From positions 1,415,659 through 1,479,658 of the forward strand of contig NZ_JAIVAR010000001.1 of the NCBI RefSeq assembly GCF_020171925.1: a DNA stretch of 64,000 nucleotides, read 5' to 3'. Shown here one piece after another: positions 34,716 to 44,274 of the stretch. Positions within the stretch are counted from its first letter, which is position 1. Every line of letters begins with the position of its first letter. Origin of the DNA: Rossellomorea aquimaris (lineage in GTDB: Bacteria; Bacillota; Bacilli; Bacillales; Bacillaceae_B). The notes beneath the pieces are model-generated. The model ran no database searches. It had not been told where the DNA came from and was given only the letters and a program-made list of their open reading frames with translations. A program made the position numbers and the translations under genes.

Positions 34716-34825
34716 TCCTTCCAGTCCTTCCTCTATGTAAAGATAATATGAGCACGTTCCATCCTTCCCCTATTTTATAGAAAACAGTATACTTTTTCTA
34801 CTCTCTTGGAAGTGAAAACACACAA

Positions 34826-34858
34826 GAAAGAGAGGAAATAATCCCCTCTCTTTGAACG
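34826..34858 (-). terminator. Terminator of yqgE
   Basis: Stem AAAGAGAGGGG / CCTCTCTTTC with a short AT loop. Confidence 0.75.
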
Positions 34859-34869
34859 TATTTACATTT

Positions 34870-36087
34870 TCAGGATGCCGGAATTTCCACCCTCCTGATA
34901 AAAAGGTAAATCAACGAGTGCCCAGCCCCTAATATCAAAAGCAGGATCGGGATGCTCTTATCCTGATCAAAGTATGTCACTGCCACGATAAAGGAGGCAA
35001 CCGAAACGATCCGGCCGAGGTTCAAGAATAGTTCCCTTACCACAATATACTCGATTCTCATTTCTGCGGCCTTCCAACCTGTTCCAATCACATCATAGGT
35101 CATAGAAATATACGGCACGAGCAGAACTGGATAGGCTATTGCGATCATGGCAGCATATAGCAGCAGTTTCGTGTATGTCACATCGAACACGATCAGGAAA
35201 ATCGAGACGTAGAGCAACAATCCACCAAACAATATCGCTCGTTTCCGGAATTGCTTTTTAATAATCCTGGAAGCCAGATAGTAGCCGATAAACGCAATTC
35301 CTGAATTGATCAATCCAAAAGTCCCGATTGCGAATTCACTCCCTGTCGAAATGAACACGAATACCGAGATAATGAATATAAATGTACCTTCACGCAGCCC
35401 CTGAAAGAAATGGGCATTGGTGATAAGCCGCCAATTACGGTTATGTTGTCTTTCTTTGAAGATCCTCACGAACAAATAGCGTCCAGAAGCAGGACGTCTC
35501 TTCAAGAAAAAACTTAAAAGAACGGCAATGGAGAATAAGGCAAGTGAAATGCCGAATACAATCGTATAGCCTTTAAACGACGTGAATCTTGAAATAATGA
35601 ATCCTGCAAGGATCGGACCAAGCATTCCCCCGGCCGAAGTCAACGTCCCCAGGAATCCGTTAAAGAAATCCCTTGTCTCAGGCTCGGTTATTTCAAAGGT
35701 CAGGACATTGAATGCCAGCCAGTAAAAGCCATACCCAATCCCTAGGAGGGCGCCAAGGATGATCAGAAAATTCTCTGCCGATTTGCCGAATAACAAAACA
35801 GAAATGTAGAAAACAGCCAAAAAAATGACGCCGAACCTTAAAACGATTACCCTGTCGACCTTCTTGGCTAGCCTGCCGGCCAGAATGAACGTCAACGGTT
35901 GAAAGATGACAACAGTCAGGTTATAGATCCCGAGGTCAACAAATTCACCAGACTGCTTCCATAAATAAATATTCACGAACGTGTTTGATAAGGCAATGCT
36001 CAGTGAGTACAATCCACCAATCAATAATAACAACGTAAGGTCCCTTGTTAAATCAATGTCGCCCAATATCTTTTTAAAGCTGCTCAT
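34870..36087 (-). CDS. yqgE: YqgE, major facilitator superfamily transporter
   Basis: 405 residues with about twelve membrane segments and a central charged loop (RIFKERQHNRNWR). The MFS A-loop appears as AGRLAKKVDRVIVLR. Position between pbpA and sodA is that of B. subtilis yqgE; the substrate is unknown. Confidence 0.9.
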   Translation of the reverse strand: MSSFKKILGDIDLTRDLTLLLLIGGLYSLSIALSNTFVNIYLWKQSGEFVDLGIYNLTVVIFQPLTFILAGRLAKKVDRVIVLRFGVIFLAVFYISVLLFGKSAENFLIILGALLGIGYGFYWLAFNVLTFEITEPETRDFFNGFLGTLTSAGGMLGPILAGFIISRFTSFKGYTIVFGISLALFSIAVLLSFFLKRRPASGRYLFVRIFKERQHNRNWRLITNAHFFQGLREGTFIFIISVFVFISTGSEFAIGTFGLINSGIAFIGYYLASRIIKKQFRKRAILFGGLLLYVSIFLIVFDVTYTKLLLYAAMIAIAYPVLLVPYISMTYDVIGTGWKAAEMRIEYIVVRELFLNLGRIVSVASFIVAVTYFDQDKSIPILLLILGAGHSLIYLFIRRVEIPAS

Positions 36088-36147
36088 TATTAAAACTCCC
36101 CTTTAACGTACCCCTATCTTTTGAAAAAGGGAGGGAAGTTATGCAGA

Positions 36148-36176
36148 AAAAAGAGAGGTTCTATAAAGAACCTCCC
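36148..36176 (-). terminator. Terminator of sodA
   Basis: Stem AGGTTCTTTATAGAACCT followed by CTCTTTTTT on the minus strand. Confidence 0.88.
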
Positions 36177-36197
36177 CTGTGTCATTACTTATGAAAA

Positions 36198-36806
36198 TTA
36201 TTTTGCAGCAGAAAAACGTTTTGCTACTTCATCCCAATTTACTACATTCCAGAACGCACCAATGTAGTCAGGGCGACGGTTTTGATAGTTAAGGTAGTAA
36301 GCGTGCTCCCAAACATCCAATCCTAGGATTGGAGTCTTGCCTTCCATAAGAGGGCTGTCCTGGTTAGGCGTGCTTGTTACTTCAAGCTCACCGTTATTTA
36401 CAACCAACCATGCCCAGCCAGAACCAAAACGTGTAGCAGCGGCATTTGCAAACTCTTCCTTGAATGTGTCGAAGCTACCGAATTTAGATGTGATGGCATC
36501 TGCTAATTCACCAGTTGGAGCTCCTCCTCCATTAGGGGAAAGGATTGTCCAGAACAATGAGTGGTTGGCGTGGCCTCCACCGTTGTTACGTACAGCAGTG
36601 CGTGCTCCTTCTGGAACTGCGTCAAGATTGGATACTAGGTCTTCAATTGACTTGCTAAGAAGGTCATCATGCCCTTGTAGCGCGTCATTCACTTTCGTTA
36701 CGTATGCGTTATGGTGTTTCGTGTGGTGGATGTTCATTGTTTCCTTGTCGATATGAGGCTCAAGTGCATCATAAGCGTAAGGTAATTCAGGTAATTTGTA
36801 AGCCAT
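36198..36806 (-). CDS. sodA: Superoxide dismutase [Mn]
   Basis: 202 residues. Metal ligands are His27 (IHHTKHH), His82-region (HANHSLFW), and the late pair in [11 protein letters not shown] (Asp and His). [10 protein letters not shown] and the Gln-containing segment TPNQDSP fit Mn-SOD. It removes superoxide in the cytoplasm and is the main SOD of Bacillus. It has its own promoter and terminator. Confidence 0.97.
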   Translation of the reverse strand: MAYKLPELPYAYDALEPHIDKETMNIHHTKHHNAYVTKVNDALQGHDDLLSKSIEDLVSNLDAVPEGARTAVRNNGGGHANHSLFWTILSPNGGGAPTGELADAITSKFGSFDTFKEEFANAAATRFGSGWAWLVVNNGELEVTSTPNQDSPLMEGKTPILGLDVWEHAYYLNYQNRRPDYIGAFWNVVNWDEVAKRFSAAK

Positions 36807-36862
36807 AATAAAATTCCTCCCTATGTAAGTTTCCTGAAATCTATTCAGGTCGTTTCAGTATA

Positions 36863-36891
36863 AGATTACCAAATCTCCTAGGTCTGTTCAA
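36863..36891 (-). promoter_or_regulatory. SigA promoter of sodA
   Basis: On the minus strand TTGAAC, 17 bases, TAATCT; predicted start about 50 bases before the ATG. Confidence 0.65.
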
Positions 36892-36988
36892 ATAATTTGA
36901 TTGGTTATTCTTACAAAGATAAAATGCCCTTATTTTATGAAATGTAAACACAAAATTCCTTTTAATAAAGCCTTAAAATAAATTGTTC

Positions 36989-37127
36989 CATCGGAAGAGG
37001 CCGTTCCTTTCCGCTGCAGGCATTTGCTTTCCGCGGGGAGGAAGTCGAGCCTCCTCGTCGCTGCGCTCCTGCGGGGTCTCGACCTTTCCTCTCTTCCCGC
37101 AGGAGTCAAATGCCTGCAGCTCCAATA
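36989..37127 (+). repeat. Palindromic repeat element, copy D (core hairpin only)
   Basis: Shares the core of copies A-C (GCTTTCCGCGGGGAGG, GAGCCTCCTCG, CTCCTGCGGGGTCTCG, CCCGCAGGAGTC) but lacks the GGGACAAAA outer ends. The arms are GCTGCAGGCATTTG and CAAATGCCTGCAGC, unlike the TGCAAGAC/GTCTT...CTTGCA arms of A and C, yet still complementary. Confidence 0.8.
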
Positions 37128-37208
37128 CACTCTAGGATTCATAATTAAGTAAAACCTCAAAAAAATTCACCATGTGACATTATTCGAATAAAATTCTGTC
37201 CAGATTGA

Positions 37209-37688
37209 TTAAACAACAACAAAAAAGTAAATCACCATTACCAGTTGGATCAAGCCTTTTGTGAATACGCTTGAGATGAATCCGACTACTGAGCCTACTC
37301 CGACTTTAAGGGTTTGTTTTAGGGATGAGCGGTGGACAAGCCATTCTCCGATGATGGCGCCGAGGAATGGGCCAGCAATGATTCCGAAGACCGGTATGAC
37401 GAACGGTCCGATCAAGAGGCCGATAGTGCTGCCCCAAATCCCCGCTTTGGTCCCACCGAATCGCTTCACTCCAACTAAATTCGCCAAATAGTCCGCTCCG
37501 AATAATAACACAACAAACAGGATTTGAACGGTCCAGAAAACCCAATTGAATGGTGTGAAGTCATAGAAAACACCATAGAGTAAGAAGCTAGCCAATAGAA
37601 ATAATACACTCGGTAAAATCGGATAGATCAGTCCGACAAACGATAAAACCATAAGGACAATAATGATTGCCCAATAAAGAACATCCAT
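37209..37688 (-). CDS. yqgC: YqgC, DUF456 membrane protein
   Basis: 159 residues with about four membrane segments. The glycine-rich helices FGGTKAGIWGSTIGLLIG and GPFLGAIIGEWL are typical of DUF456. Function is unknown. It lies near sodA as in B. subtilis. Confidence 0.9.
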   Translation of the reverse strand: MDVLYWAIIIVLMVLSFVGLIYPILPSVLFLLASFLLYGVFYDFTPFNWVFWTVQILFVVLLFGADYLANLVGVKRFGGTKAGIWGSTIGLLIGPFVIPVFGIIAGPFLGAIIGEWLVHRSSLKQTLKVGVGSVVGFISSVFTKGLIQLVMVIYFFVVV

Positions 37689-37706
37689 TCAAAATACCTC
37701 CTTCTA

Positions 37707-37742
37707 AAAAAGACTGACTCAAGCTACTTGAGTCAGTCTTTG
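37707..37742 (-). terminator. Terminator of nptA
   Basis: Stem AAAGACTGACTCAAG / CTTGAGTCAGTCTTT with TTTTTT following on the minus strand. Confidence 0.88.
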
Positions 37743-37757
37743 CTCTTCATACTTCTA

Positions 37758-39386
37758 TTATTCTACACCAAGCACCGCTTCGGCAATATTTACGGCATGA
37801 TCACCGATACGTTCCAAGTTGCTGATGATATCAACGAAAACAATTCCGGCTTGTCCAGAACATTTACCTTCATTTAAACGAAGGATATGTTGCTTTCTGA
37901 GCTTTCTTTCCATTTTGTCGATTTGATCCTCTTTCTCAGCGACTTCTCGTGCAATGTTTGTATCGTTAAGGTCAAGTGATGTTAATGATTTTTCAACCGT
38001 TTCAATGGTCAGGCTGAACATTGTTTCAAGGTCATTCATCGCATCATCAGTGATCTTCACTTTGTTGGACTGCTGGTATTCAACCAATTCAACGATGTTC
38101 TCGAAATGATCACCGATACGTTCGATGTCACGTACTGTGTCCATTAAGATGGAATGACGCTCAGACTCTCCTTCAGAAAGGGACGAAGAAGACAGATCCA
38201 CAAGATAATTCGTGATTTTCTTATCAAGGTTATTGATGGCTCCCTCAATCTGATACGCAGCTTCAGAGTTTTTAGAACTCTTCGTTTTAAGGAACTCATT
38301 TGTTTCCTGAAGACCTTTCACTGCGAATTGCCCCATGCGCAGTACTTCTTCCTTCGCTTGTCCCAATGCGATGGAAGGAGATTGTTCGATGAACACAGGA
38401 TCAAGGTGTTTAGAGTTGGAATCTACAAAGGTATCCTGTCCTGGGATCAACTTCGTAACAATAACCGCTAACAAAGCGATGAACGGGAATTGAATGATCG
38501 TATTCGTCAAGTTGAACGTACCATGTGCAAACGCAATGGTCATCGGTTCATTCAAATTAAGCTCCGCTTGAAGGAATAAAACAAACTTCTCGAAAAGCGG
38601 CAAGACGATCAAGAAGATCGTTGTACCAATCAAGTTAAATAGTACGTGGACTGCAGCTGCTCTTCTTGCGGCAACAGAAGCACCAAGTGCAGCAAGTACT
38701 GCGGTGATTGTAGTACCAATATTGTCACCGAATAAAACCGGTAATGCCGCGCTTATATCCACTAAGTTAGAGCTATAAAGCTCCTGAAGAATACCGATTG
38801 TCGCTGATGAGCTTTGTACGATCACAGTGAATAATGTCCCGATCACAACCCCAAGAAGAGGGTTTGAGCTCATATTGACTGTCAAGTCATGGAATGCCTC
38901 AAGCGAACGGAGTGGTTTCATTCCGCCTCCCATTAATTCCAGACCATAGAATAAAGCACCGAATCCAAAGATCAACTGACCGATATTCTGAACCTTCTTG
39001 CTCTTAAAGAAGAAGAGAAGAATTGTTCCGAGTGCAATGATCGGCAACGCATAAGCCCCGATATCGAAACCGATGATAAAAGCTGTGACGGTCGTACCGA
39101 TGTTGGCACCCATGATGACACCGATGGCTTGTCTCAGCGTCATGAATCCAGCACTTACAAGTCCGACAACGATAACGGTCGTACCTGAACTAGATTGGAT
39201 CAAGACTGTAACAAAGATACCTGCCAACACACCCATGAATGGATTTGTCGTGAACTTATCCAGAATGTCCTTGAGACGTTCACCAGCAGACTTTTGCAGT
39301 CCGTCACCCATATACTTTATTCCAAAGAGGAATATTCCCAGTCCACCAAAGAACTGAAATAACATCTCTTGCCAATTTAATTCCAT
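37758..39386 (-). CDS. Na+/phosphate symporter with PhoU-like domain
   Basis: About 542 residues. Two inverted Na/Pi-cotransporter repeats contain the signature QSSS motifs (TVLIQSSSGTTVIVVG and TVIVQSSSATIG). After about residue 330 a cytoplasmic PhoU-like helical domain follows (RDIERIGDHFENIVELVE, NLERIGDHAVNIAE). It imports or exports phosphate with sodium. The frame opens at 39440; ATG at 39386 (MELNWQEM) is preferred since AGGGGT precedes it. The B. subtilis relative YqeW lies elsewhere, so this placement beside yqgC is different. Confidence 0.9.
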   Translation of the reverse strand: MELNWQEMLFQFFGGLGIFLFGIKYMGDGLQKSAGERLKDILDKFTTNPFMGVLAGIFVTVLIQSSSGTTVIVVGLVSAGFMTLRQAIGVIMGANIGTTVTAFIIGFDIGAYALPIIALGTILLFFFKSKKVQNIGQLIFGFGALFYGLELMGGGMKPLRSLEAFHDLTVNMSSNPLLGVVIGTLFTVIVQSSSATIGILQELYSSNLVDISAALPVLFGDNIGTTITAVLAALGASVAARRAAAVHVLFNLIGTTIFLIVLPLFEKFVLFLQAELNLNEPMTIAFAHGTFNLTNTIIQFPFIALLAVIVTKLIPGQDTFVDSNSKHLDPVFIEQSPSIALGQAKEEVLRMGQFAVKGLQETNEFLKTKSSKNSEAAYQIEGAINNLDKKITNYLVDLSSSSLSEGESERHSILMDTVRDIERIGDHFENIVELVEYQQSNKVKITDDAMNDLETMFSLTIETVEKSLTSLDLNDTNIAREVAEKEDQIDKMERKLRKQHILRLNEGKCSGQAGIVFVDIISNLERIGDHAVNIAEAVLGVE

Positions 39387-39625
39387 TTTTTCAACCCCTA
39401 CATAATTTTTCGACATGTAACAACAAAAACCCCATATCATTAATAAACTATTTTATAGTTTTCGTAAATAGTTTTCCCCTCAAATTTACAATAGGTTAAT
39501 AAAAGTGGTTTAATGTTACATTAATATTACAATTGATAATTAATATAAATAAAAAAATTCGAGTTCATGCCCTTTTGATGTACCATGGCATAATCGTCTT
39601 CTTTTAATGAAATAAGTATCATTGA

Positions 39626-40846
39626 TCATTTAAGACTCCAGCCTAATCCGTCAGCTGACACCTTTTTTCGGCGAAATGAAATCACAAGAAGCAACAAGAC
39701 ATTCACAAGTGAAAAGATGAAAGAAATGATATACATGGAGTTTACGTCTCCCTTCCAGATGGAGTAGAAGATCGGTCCTAGCGCCACACCTAAAAAACGG
39801 AACGCGCCATACATACTCACAACAAACCCCCTCTCCCGTTCAGACACACTACTGGTGATGAAGGTATTTAAGACAGGAAGGATCAATCCCAGTCCACCGA
39901 AACAAATGGTTATACATAGGAGTAAAATGTCCAATGAATGAAAAAAGGTCAAAGTCCCTAAAGGAACGGTCATCATACCGATACCCCATTTTATATAACA
40001 CCAACCCCTTTCTTCATCCGTTTTCACCCTACGTCCGCACCAAATGGAAGAAACCGTCATGGCACCAAGCGGAAACATAAAAGAAAAGCCTTTAAAAAAA
40101 CCATCAATATGAAAAGTATTTTCGATATGGTAGGAAAGAAAGAACAGGATGCCGAATAATAAGAATAAACCGATTCCCCCTATTGCATATAGCGGGAGTA
40201 GTAATAATCCCTTCGAAGTGAAAACCACACCGATATGTTTGACATAATTCTTTAATCCATTCTGCCTTCTCTGCACATCCATGTTCCTGTCCTTTAGGTG
40301 ATGGTGAAGTCCCACAAGGATCAAGACGCACAAAAGCGGAAAGATCCAAAAGGCATGGTTCCAGCTTAAATAGATTGTCAATGCCGCACCGATCACCGGT
40401 GCGATGACCTTACCGATCCCATTGAACACCTCCAATGCTGCCAGCGCCTCAGTACGCTCTTCACCTACGAAAAGGTCTCCTGCCAGGGCCATGGCTAGTG
40501 GGGTCGTACCCGCGGCACCCATGCCCTGAATCCCTCTCCCCGCCATAAAGAGGGGCACGGGATTCTCCATCCATGCGCTCGACACACACATTACACTGCC
40601 CAACAAGATCAACCACAAGGAAAATTGAATGATCCTATTGCGCCCGAAGCGGTCAGATAAAAAACCTACAAACGGGATACATATCGCAGCAGGTATTGTG
40701 AATGAGCTCAGGATCCAGCCGGACCACTTCTCTTTCAATTGAAGGGCTTCTTCGATGCTCGGTAAGATCGGGATCAACATGGAATTACCCAATACCATGA
40801 GGATGGGAAGCATACCCAGTACGGTGACGAGCCTTTTATTCTTCAT
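39626..40846 (-). CDS. MFS drug/H+ antiporter-like transporter
   Basis: 406 residues with twelve predicted membrane segments. Motif A reads GFLSDRFGRNRIIQFS and motif C-like GRGIQGMGAAGTTPLAMA, typical of 12- or 14-segment multidrug antiporters. The substrate is unknown. ATG at 40846 follows AAGGAG at nine bases; the ATG two codons upstream is too close. It diverges from yqfZ. Confidence 0.88.
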   Translation of the reverse strand: MKNKRLVTVLGMLPILMVLGNSMLIPILPSIEEALQLKEKWSGWILSSFTIPAAICIPFVGFLSDRFGRNRIIQFSLWLILLGSVMCVSSAWMENPVPLFMAGRGIQGMGAAGTTPLAMALAGDLFVGEERTEALAALEVFNGIGKVIAPVIGAALTIYLSWNHAFWIFPLLCVLILVGLHHHLKDRNMDVQRRQNGLKNYVKHIGVVFTSKGLLLLPLYAIGGIGLFLLFGILFFLSYHIENTFHIDGFFKGFSFMFPLGAMTVSSIWCGRRVKTDEERGWCYIKWGIGMMTVPLGTLTFFHSLDILLLCITICFGGLGLILPVLNTFITSSVSERERGFVVSMYGAFRFLGVALGPIFYSIWKGDVNSMYIISFIFSLVNVLLLLVISFRRKKVSADGLGWSLK

Positions 40847-40894
40847 AGTCATTGTCTCCTTTTTTTACCCAATCAAATGTCAGGAGGTACGTTG

Positions 40895-41266
40895 ATGAAG
40901 CGGTTATTCATTTTCTTTGGTATTATCATTCTTCTTTACAGTGTCTATTATGATTTAAATAAGGGGACTTTACGTTTATTGATGGATGAAGCCTCTATGG
41001 TGACCGCACAACCTCAGCCACAGTCCATTCGAAAAGAAACAGTCGATTCCGTGCCGTCATCCGGACACGAAGACCCATCCCTTCCATATATAGAGATCAA
41101 GATCCAACCGGGTGATACGGTATTGAGTCTGGTGGAAGACTCCCTTGAAGGGTCACTCCCGGTTTCAATCGAGCAAGTTGTTACGGATTTTGAAGAATTG
41201 AATAGTGTCCCTCCAGGCAAGATACAAATAGGGAAAATATACAAGATTCCTGATTATAACGAATAA
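40895..41266 (+). CDS. yqfZ: YqfZ-like LysM protein
   Basis: 123 residues: an N-terminal membrane anchor (RLFIFFGIIILLYSVYYDL), a Pro/Gln-rich linker, and a C-terminal LysM domain (IKIQPGDTVLSLVED ... IGKIYKIPDYNE). It would bind peptidoglycan outside the membrane. B. subtilis YqfZ is a sporulation-expressed LysM protein at the same place. ATG at 40895 has GTCAGGAGGTACG upstream. Confidence 0.85.
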   Translation: MKRLFIFFGIIILLYSVYYDLNKGTLRLLMDEASMVTAQPQPQSIRKETVDSVPSSGHEDPSLPYIEIKIQPGDTVLSLVEDSLEGSLPVSIEQVVTDFEELNSVPPGKIQIGKIYKIPDYNE

Positions 41267-41290
41267 GGGGGCCCTTTACGCACCTAATTC

Positions 41291-41320
41291 TTGTCAATCC
41301 ATGCAAAACACTGTTACAAT
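41291..41320 (+). promoter_or_regulatory. SigA promoter of ispG
   Basis: TTGTCA, 18 bases, TACAAT, ending 62 bases before the start codon. Confidence 0.6.
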
Positions 41321-41382
41321 AGCTTCGTATTATTTATAATGGTAGTTGTATTGTAGAACCTTTCCAAAGGAGCGAATTACAC

Positions 41383-42495
41383 TTGAGTGAAATTATACAT
41401 CGTTCAAAAACACGTCCGGTAAAAGTCGGAAACTTAACTGTTGGCGGAAACAATGAATTGATTATACAAAGTATGACGACCACAAAGACACATGATGTGG
41501 AAGCAACCGTCAAAGAAATCCACCGTCTAGAGGAAGCAGGGTGCCAGGTGGTCCGTGTGGCTTGCCCTGATGAGCGTGCGGCAAATGCCATCGCAGATAT
41601 CAAGAAGCAGATAAACATCCCATTAGTGGTGGATATCCATTTTGATTATAAGCTCGCATTAAAGGCAATTGAAGGCGGTGCCGATAAGATCCGGATCAAT
41701 CCTGGTAACATCGGTCGCCGTGAAAAAGTGGAAGCAGTCGTGAAAGCTGCGAAGGAAAAAGGGATCCCGATCCGTATCGGAGTGAATGCTGGGAGCCTTG
41801 AACGAAAAATCTTGGAAAAGTACGGATATCCTACTGCAGATGGTATGGTTGAAAGTGCTTTGCACCATATCAAGATCCTTGAGGACCTTGATTTCCACGA
41901 TATCATCGTTTCCATGAAAGCATCCGATGTCAATCTTGCCATCGAAGCATACACCAAGGCAGCACAAGCCTTTGATTATCCGCTTCACCTGGGAATCACC
42001 GAATCGGGTACCCTGTTTGCAGGAACCGTCAAAAGTGCTGCAGGACTTGGAGCCATCCTAAGCCTAGGTATCGGGAATACGCTCAGGATTTCATTGAGCG
42101 CCGATCCAGTTGAAGAAGTGAAGGTTGCACGCGAATTGTTGAAATCCTTCGGCCTCGCATCCAATGCTGCAACGTTGATTTCGTGTCCTACATGCGGGCG
42201 GATTGAAATCGACCTTATTTCCATTGCGAATGAGGTGGAGGAATATATCCAAACCATCAAGGCACCGATCAAGGTAGCGGTATTGGGCTGTGCAGTAAAT
42301 GGACCAGGTGAAGCGCGTGAAGCGGATATCGGGATTGCCGGTGCACGTGGAGAAGGACTTCTTTTCCGCAAGGGTAAAACCGTAAGAAAAGTACCTGAAG
42401 AAACCATGGTAGAAGAACTTAAAAAAGAAATCGATAAAATTGCACAAGAATATTATGACAAACAAGAAGCTGAAAAAGAAGAAACAGAAGCCTAA
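41383..42495 (+). CDS. ispG: IspG, 4-hydroxy-3-methylbut-2-enyl diphosphate synthase
   Basis: 370 residues from a TTG start (AAAGGAG upstream). The TIM barrel (about 1-260) includes NPGNIG and [10 protein letters not shown]; the C-terminal iron-sulfur domain carries Cys in SCPTCGR and [14 protein letters not shown], ligating one [4Fe-4S] cluster with a Glu. It performs the penultimate step of the MEP isoprenoid pathway, upstream of IspH, which is encoded 9 kb away. Confidence 0.96.
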   Translation: MSEIIHRSKTRPVKVGNLTVGGNNELIIQSMTTTKTHDVEATVKEIHRLEEAGCQVVRVACPDERAANAIADIKKQINIPLVVDIHFDYKLALKAIEGGADKIRINPGNIGRREKVEAVVKAAKEKGIPIRIGVNAGSLERKILEKYGYPTADGMVESALHHIKILEDLDFHDIIVSMKASDVNLAIEAYTKAAQAFDYPLHLGITESGTLFAGTVKSAAGLGAILSLGIGNTLRISLSADPVEEVKVARELLKSFGLASNAATLISCPTCGRIEIDLISIANEVEEYIQTIKAPIKVAVLGCAVNGPGEAREADIGIAGARGEGLLFRKGKTVRKVPEETMVEELKKEIDKIAQEYYDKQEAEKEETEA

Positions 42496-42496
42496 A

Positions 42497-42530
42497 GCAA
42501 AGAGGACTGATCACTCAGTCCTCTTTTTAC
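42497..42530 (+). terminator. Terminator of ispG
   Basis: Stem AAAGAGGACTGA / TCAGTCCTCTTT with TCAC loop and T-run. Confidence 0.9.
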
Positions 42531-42649
42531 TTTTTTAAAACGCTCCCCATTTTAAAAAAGTGATCCACTCATCAGGCGTTATGCAAACACGTAAATGTGT
42601 CCCGCCAACCTGATACGTCAGGAAAACATGTTGCGATTAGAGCGTGTTT

Positions 42650-43015
42650 TTAAAAGAAGGGCAGTACGAATAATCCAATGATTATGGATACTGCTCCGAC
42701 TCCTATTGCCCATGATCCAAGGGTTTCAGCCCCTCGTCTTCTGGCAACGAACCCGAGGACAATCCCCGCGGCCCCCATAATGACTGGAAGGATGAATAAG
42801 GAAAGGATCGACAGTGCAAGTGCGGAATACCCCAGCACCCGTCCTGATGTCGTTGTTTCCTCTTCAGTATCTTCCTCAAAATCGTGGCTTACATTGACTG
42901 GCGCAGCGATTTCAGCAGCAGTCTCTTCCTTAAAATCATGATCTCTATCCACTATTTCCGGATTGTCGTAATACACATCGATATCTTCAAGGTTTCGATA
43001 TTGATCATCAGCCAT
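42650..43015 (-). CDS. yqfX: YqfX membrane protein
   Basis: 121 residues. An acidic, soluble N-terminal half (DIDVYYDNPEIVDRDHDF, EEDTEEETTT) precedes two membrane helices (GYSALALSILSLFILPVIM, IGVGAVSIIIGLFVLPF) joined by GFVARRRGAET, a DUF4190-like pair. Orthologous by position to B. subtilis YqfX, function unknown. ATG at 43015 follows GTGAGGG. Confidence 0.85.
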   Translation of the reverse strand: MADDQYRNLEDIDVYYDNPEIVDRDHDFKEETAAEIAAPVNVSHDFEEDTEEETTTSGRVLGYSALALSILSLFILPVIMGAAGIVLGFVARRRGAETLGSWAIGVGAVSIIIGLFVLPFF

Positions 43016-43151
43016 ACAGCAATCCCTCACTTTCAATTTTGGGAGCCTTCTTATTGTTTGTCACAATGCCGTTTTTACTATGCTAATGTTTGTCATTTCT
43101 GTAAGGACGCTATAAACAAATACGATATGAATTAGAGGACGAAACTAAGTC

Positions 43152-43180
43152 TTAAGAGATAGGCTGGATTGTGGTACACT
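43152..43180 (+). promoter_or_regulatory. Promoter of yqfW
   Basis: TTAAGA, 17 bases, TACACT, 36 bases before the ATG. Confidence 0.45.
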
Positions 43181-43215
43181 TGAAGGAGTTTGGATAAAGA
43201 GGAGCATGATACCGA

Positions 43216-43785
43216 ATGAAACGTTTTGGAATCGACATAGATGGCACAGTGACTTCTCCTGAGTCACTACTGCCGCACATCAATGATTACTTTGATCTGC
43301 AATTGACATTACATGATATTACCCAATACGAATTGACAAAAGTGCTTGATATTTCGCCTGAAGTGTTTGGCAACTGGTTCAAGAAAGCAGAACCGGAAAT
43401 ATACAAGCATTCCCCTTTGGCCCAAGGTGCGAAAGAGATCCTTGATGATTGGAAGGAACACCATGAGCTTTTCTTCATCAGTGCACGTCCCTCGGAGCTT
43501 TTGCAATTGACCAAGGAATGGTTTGATGCGAAGGACCTTATGTATCACCATATCGAATTGATTGGCTCACATAATAAATTATCAACCGCCAAAAAACATG
43601 ATGTAGATATCTTCTTTGAAGACAAACATGATAACGCGGTGATGATTCATGAAGAACTGAACATTCCCGTTGTTTTGTTCGACACTCCTTATAACCAGCA
43701 ACCGATTCCGGATGGTGTCATCAGGGTGAATGACTGGCAGGAAGCCAATCAATGGGTCAACAGATGGCTTCGCGGAGAAAAATAA
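43216..43785 (+). CDS. yqfW: YqfW, HAD-family 5' nucleotidase-like protein
   Basis: 189 residues. HAD motif I GIDIDGTVTSPE has the two Asp residues; motif II is LFFISARPSE; the late FFEDKHDNAVMI supplies motif III/IV Asp residues. It resembles the 5'(3')-deoxyribonucleotidase NT5C group, likely dephosphorylating nucleotides; substrate is not determined. The stop codon lies within the left end of repeat copy C, so the last residues (RGEK) may have been shaped by that insertion. Confidence 0.88.
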   Translation: MKRFGIDIDGTVTSPESLLPHINDYFDLQLTLHDITQYELTKVLDISPEVFGNWFKKAEPEIYKHSPLAQGAKEILDDWKEHHELFFISARPSELLQLTKEWFDAKDLMYHHIELIGSHNKLSTAKKHDVDIFFEDKHDNAVMIHEELNIPVVLFDTPYNQQPIPDGVIRVNDWQEANQWVNRWLRGEK

Positions 43786-44227
43786 AGAGATTGGGACAAC
43801 ACTAAAAACAACCACAAAGGTACGAACAATTTCAGTTTCGCCTACACTTAACGCTAATGATTTCCGTGCAAGACTTCGCTTTCCGCGGGTAGCCCCTGAG
43901 CCTCCTCGCATTCGCCTGCGGGTAGAAAAGCGGAAGTGGTCGTTTTGCTCCCTTTGAAAAATGTTCTTCGGCTTTAGAGGTGTTTTTTGCCTCAAAAGTC
44001 GAAGGTTAATTTTCAAACGGGAGCAGACCACTGGAGCTAGACAAGTCTCACATCAGCTACTCTTCCCGCCGGAGTCTACGTCTTGCACTCCAATCAACCG
44101 CTAGATAGAGGTAAAATCTAATCGTACAGTTATATAAATAGGTAAAAACCCGAACTAATTTGGCTTCCAACAGCCTAATTAGTTCGGGTTTTAATTTGTC
44201 TGAAACACTTTTGTCCCAGACTCTTTA
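43784..44227 (+). repeat. Palindromic repeat element, copy C (composite, with nested hairpin)
   Basis: Outer ends AAAGAGATTGGGACAA (left) and TTTTGTCCCAGACTCTTT (right), core start GCTAATGATTTCCGTGCAAG, core 3' arm GGAGTCTACGTCTTGCAC and the AACCCGAACTAATTTG hairpin all match copy A. The middle of the core is interrupted by about 120 bases at 43926-44046, a separate palindrome. Confidence 0.85.
43926..44046 (+). repeat. Second palindromic element nested in repeat copy C
   Basis: Arms GTGGTC and TGCTCCC (left) pair with GGGAGCA and GACCAC (right); inside, TTTGAAAA pairs with TTTTCAA and GAGG with CCTC. It replaces the hairpin tip of the host repeat and looks like insertion of one mobile palindrome into another. 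Confidence 0.7.
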
Positions 44228-44274
44228 TTTATGTCTTAATCATGCTCATCCCAGTCTTTTTCGCTACTTTTATG

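Noticed and set aside
36930..37160. 76-residue open frame across repeat copy D
   Set aside because: Encoded by the palindromic repeat itself; no ribosome site.
43582..44031. 149-residue minus-strand open frame
   Set aside because: Made of yqfW antisense plus repeat copy C, whose palindromes create open frames by chance.
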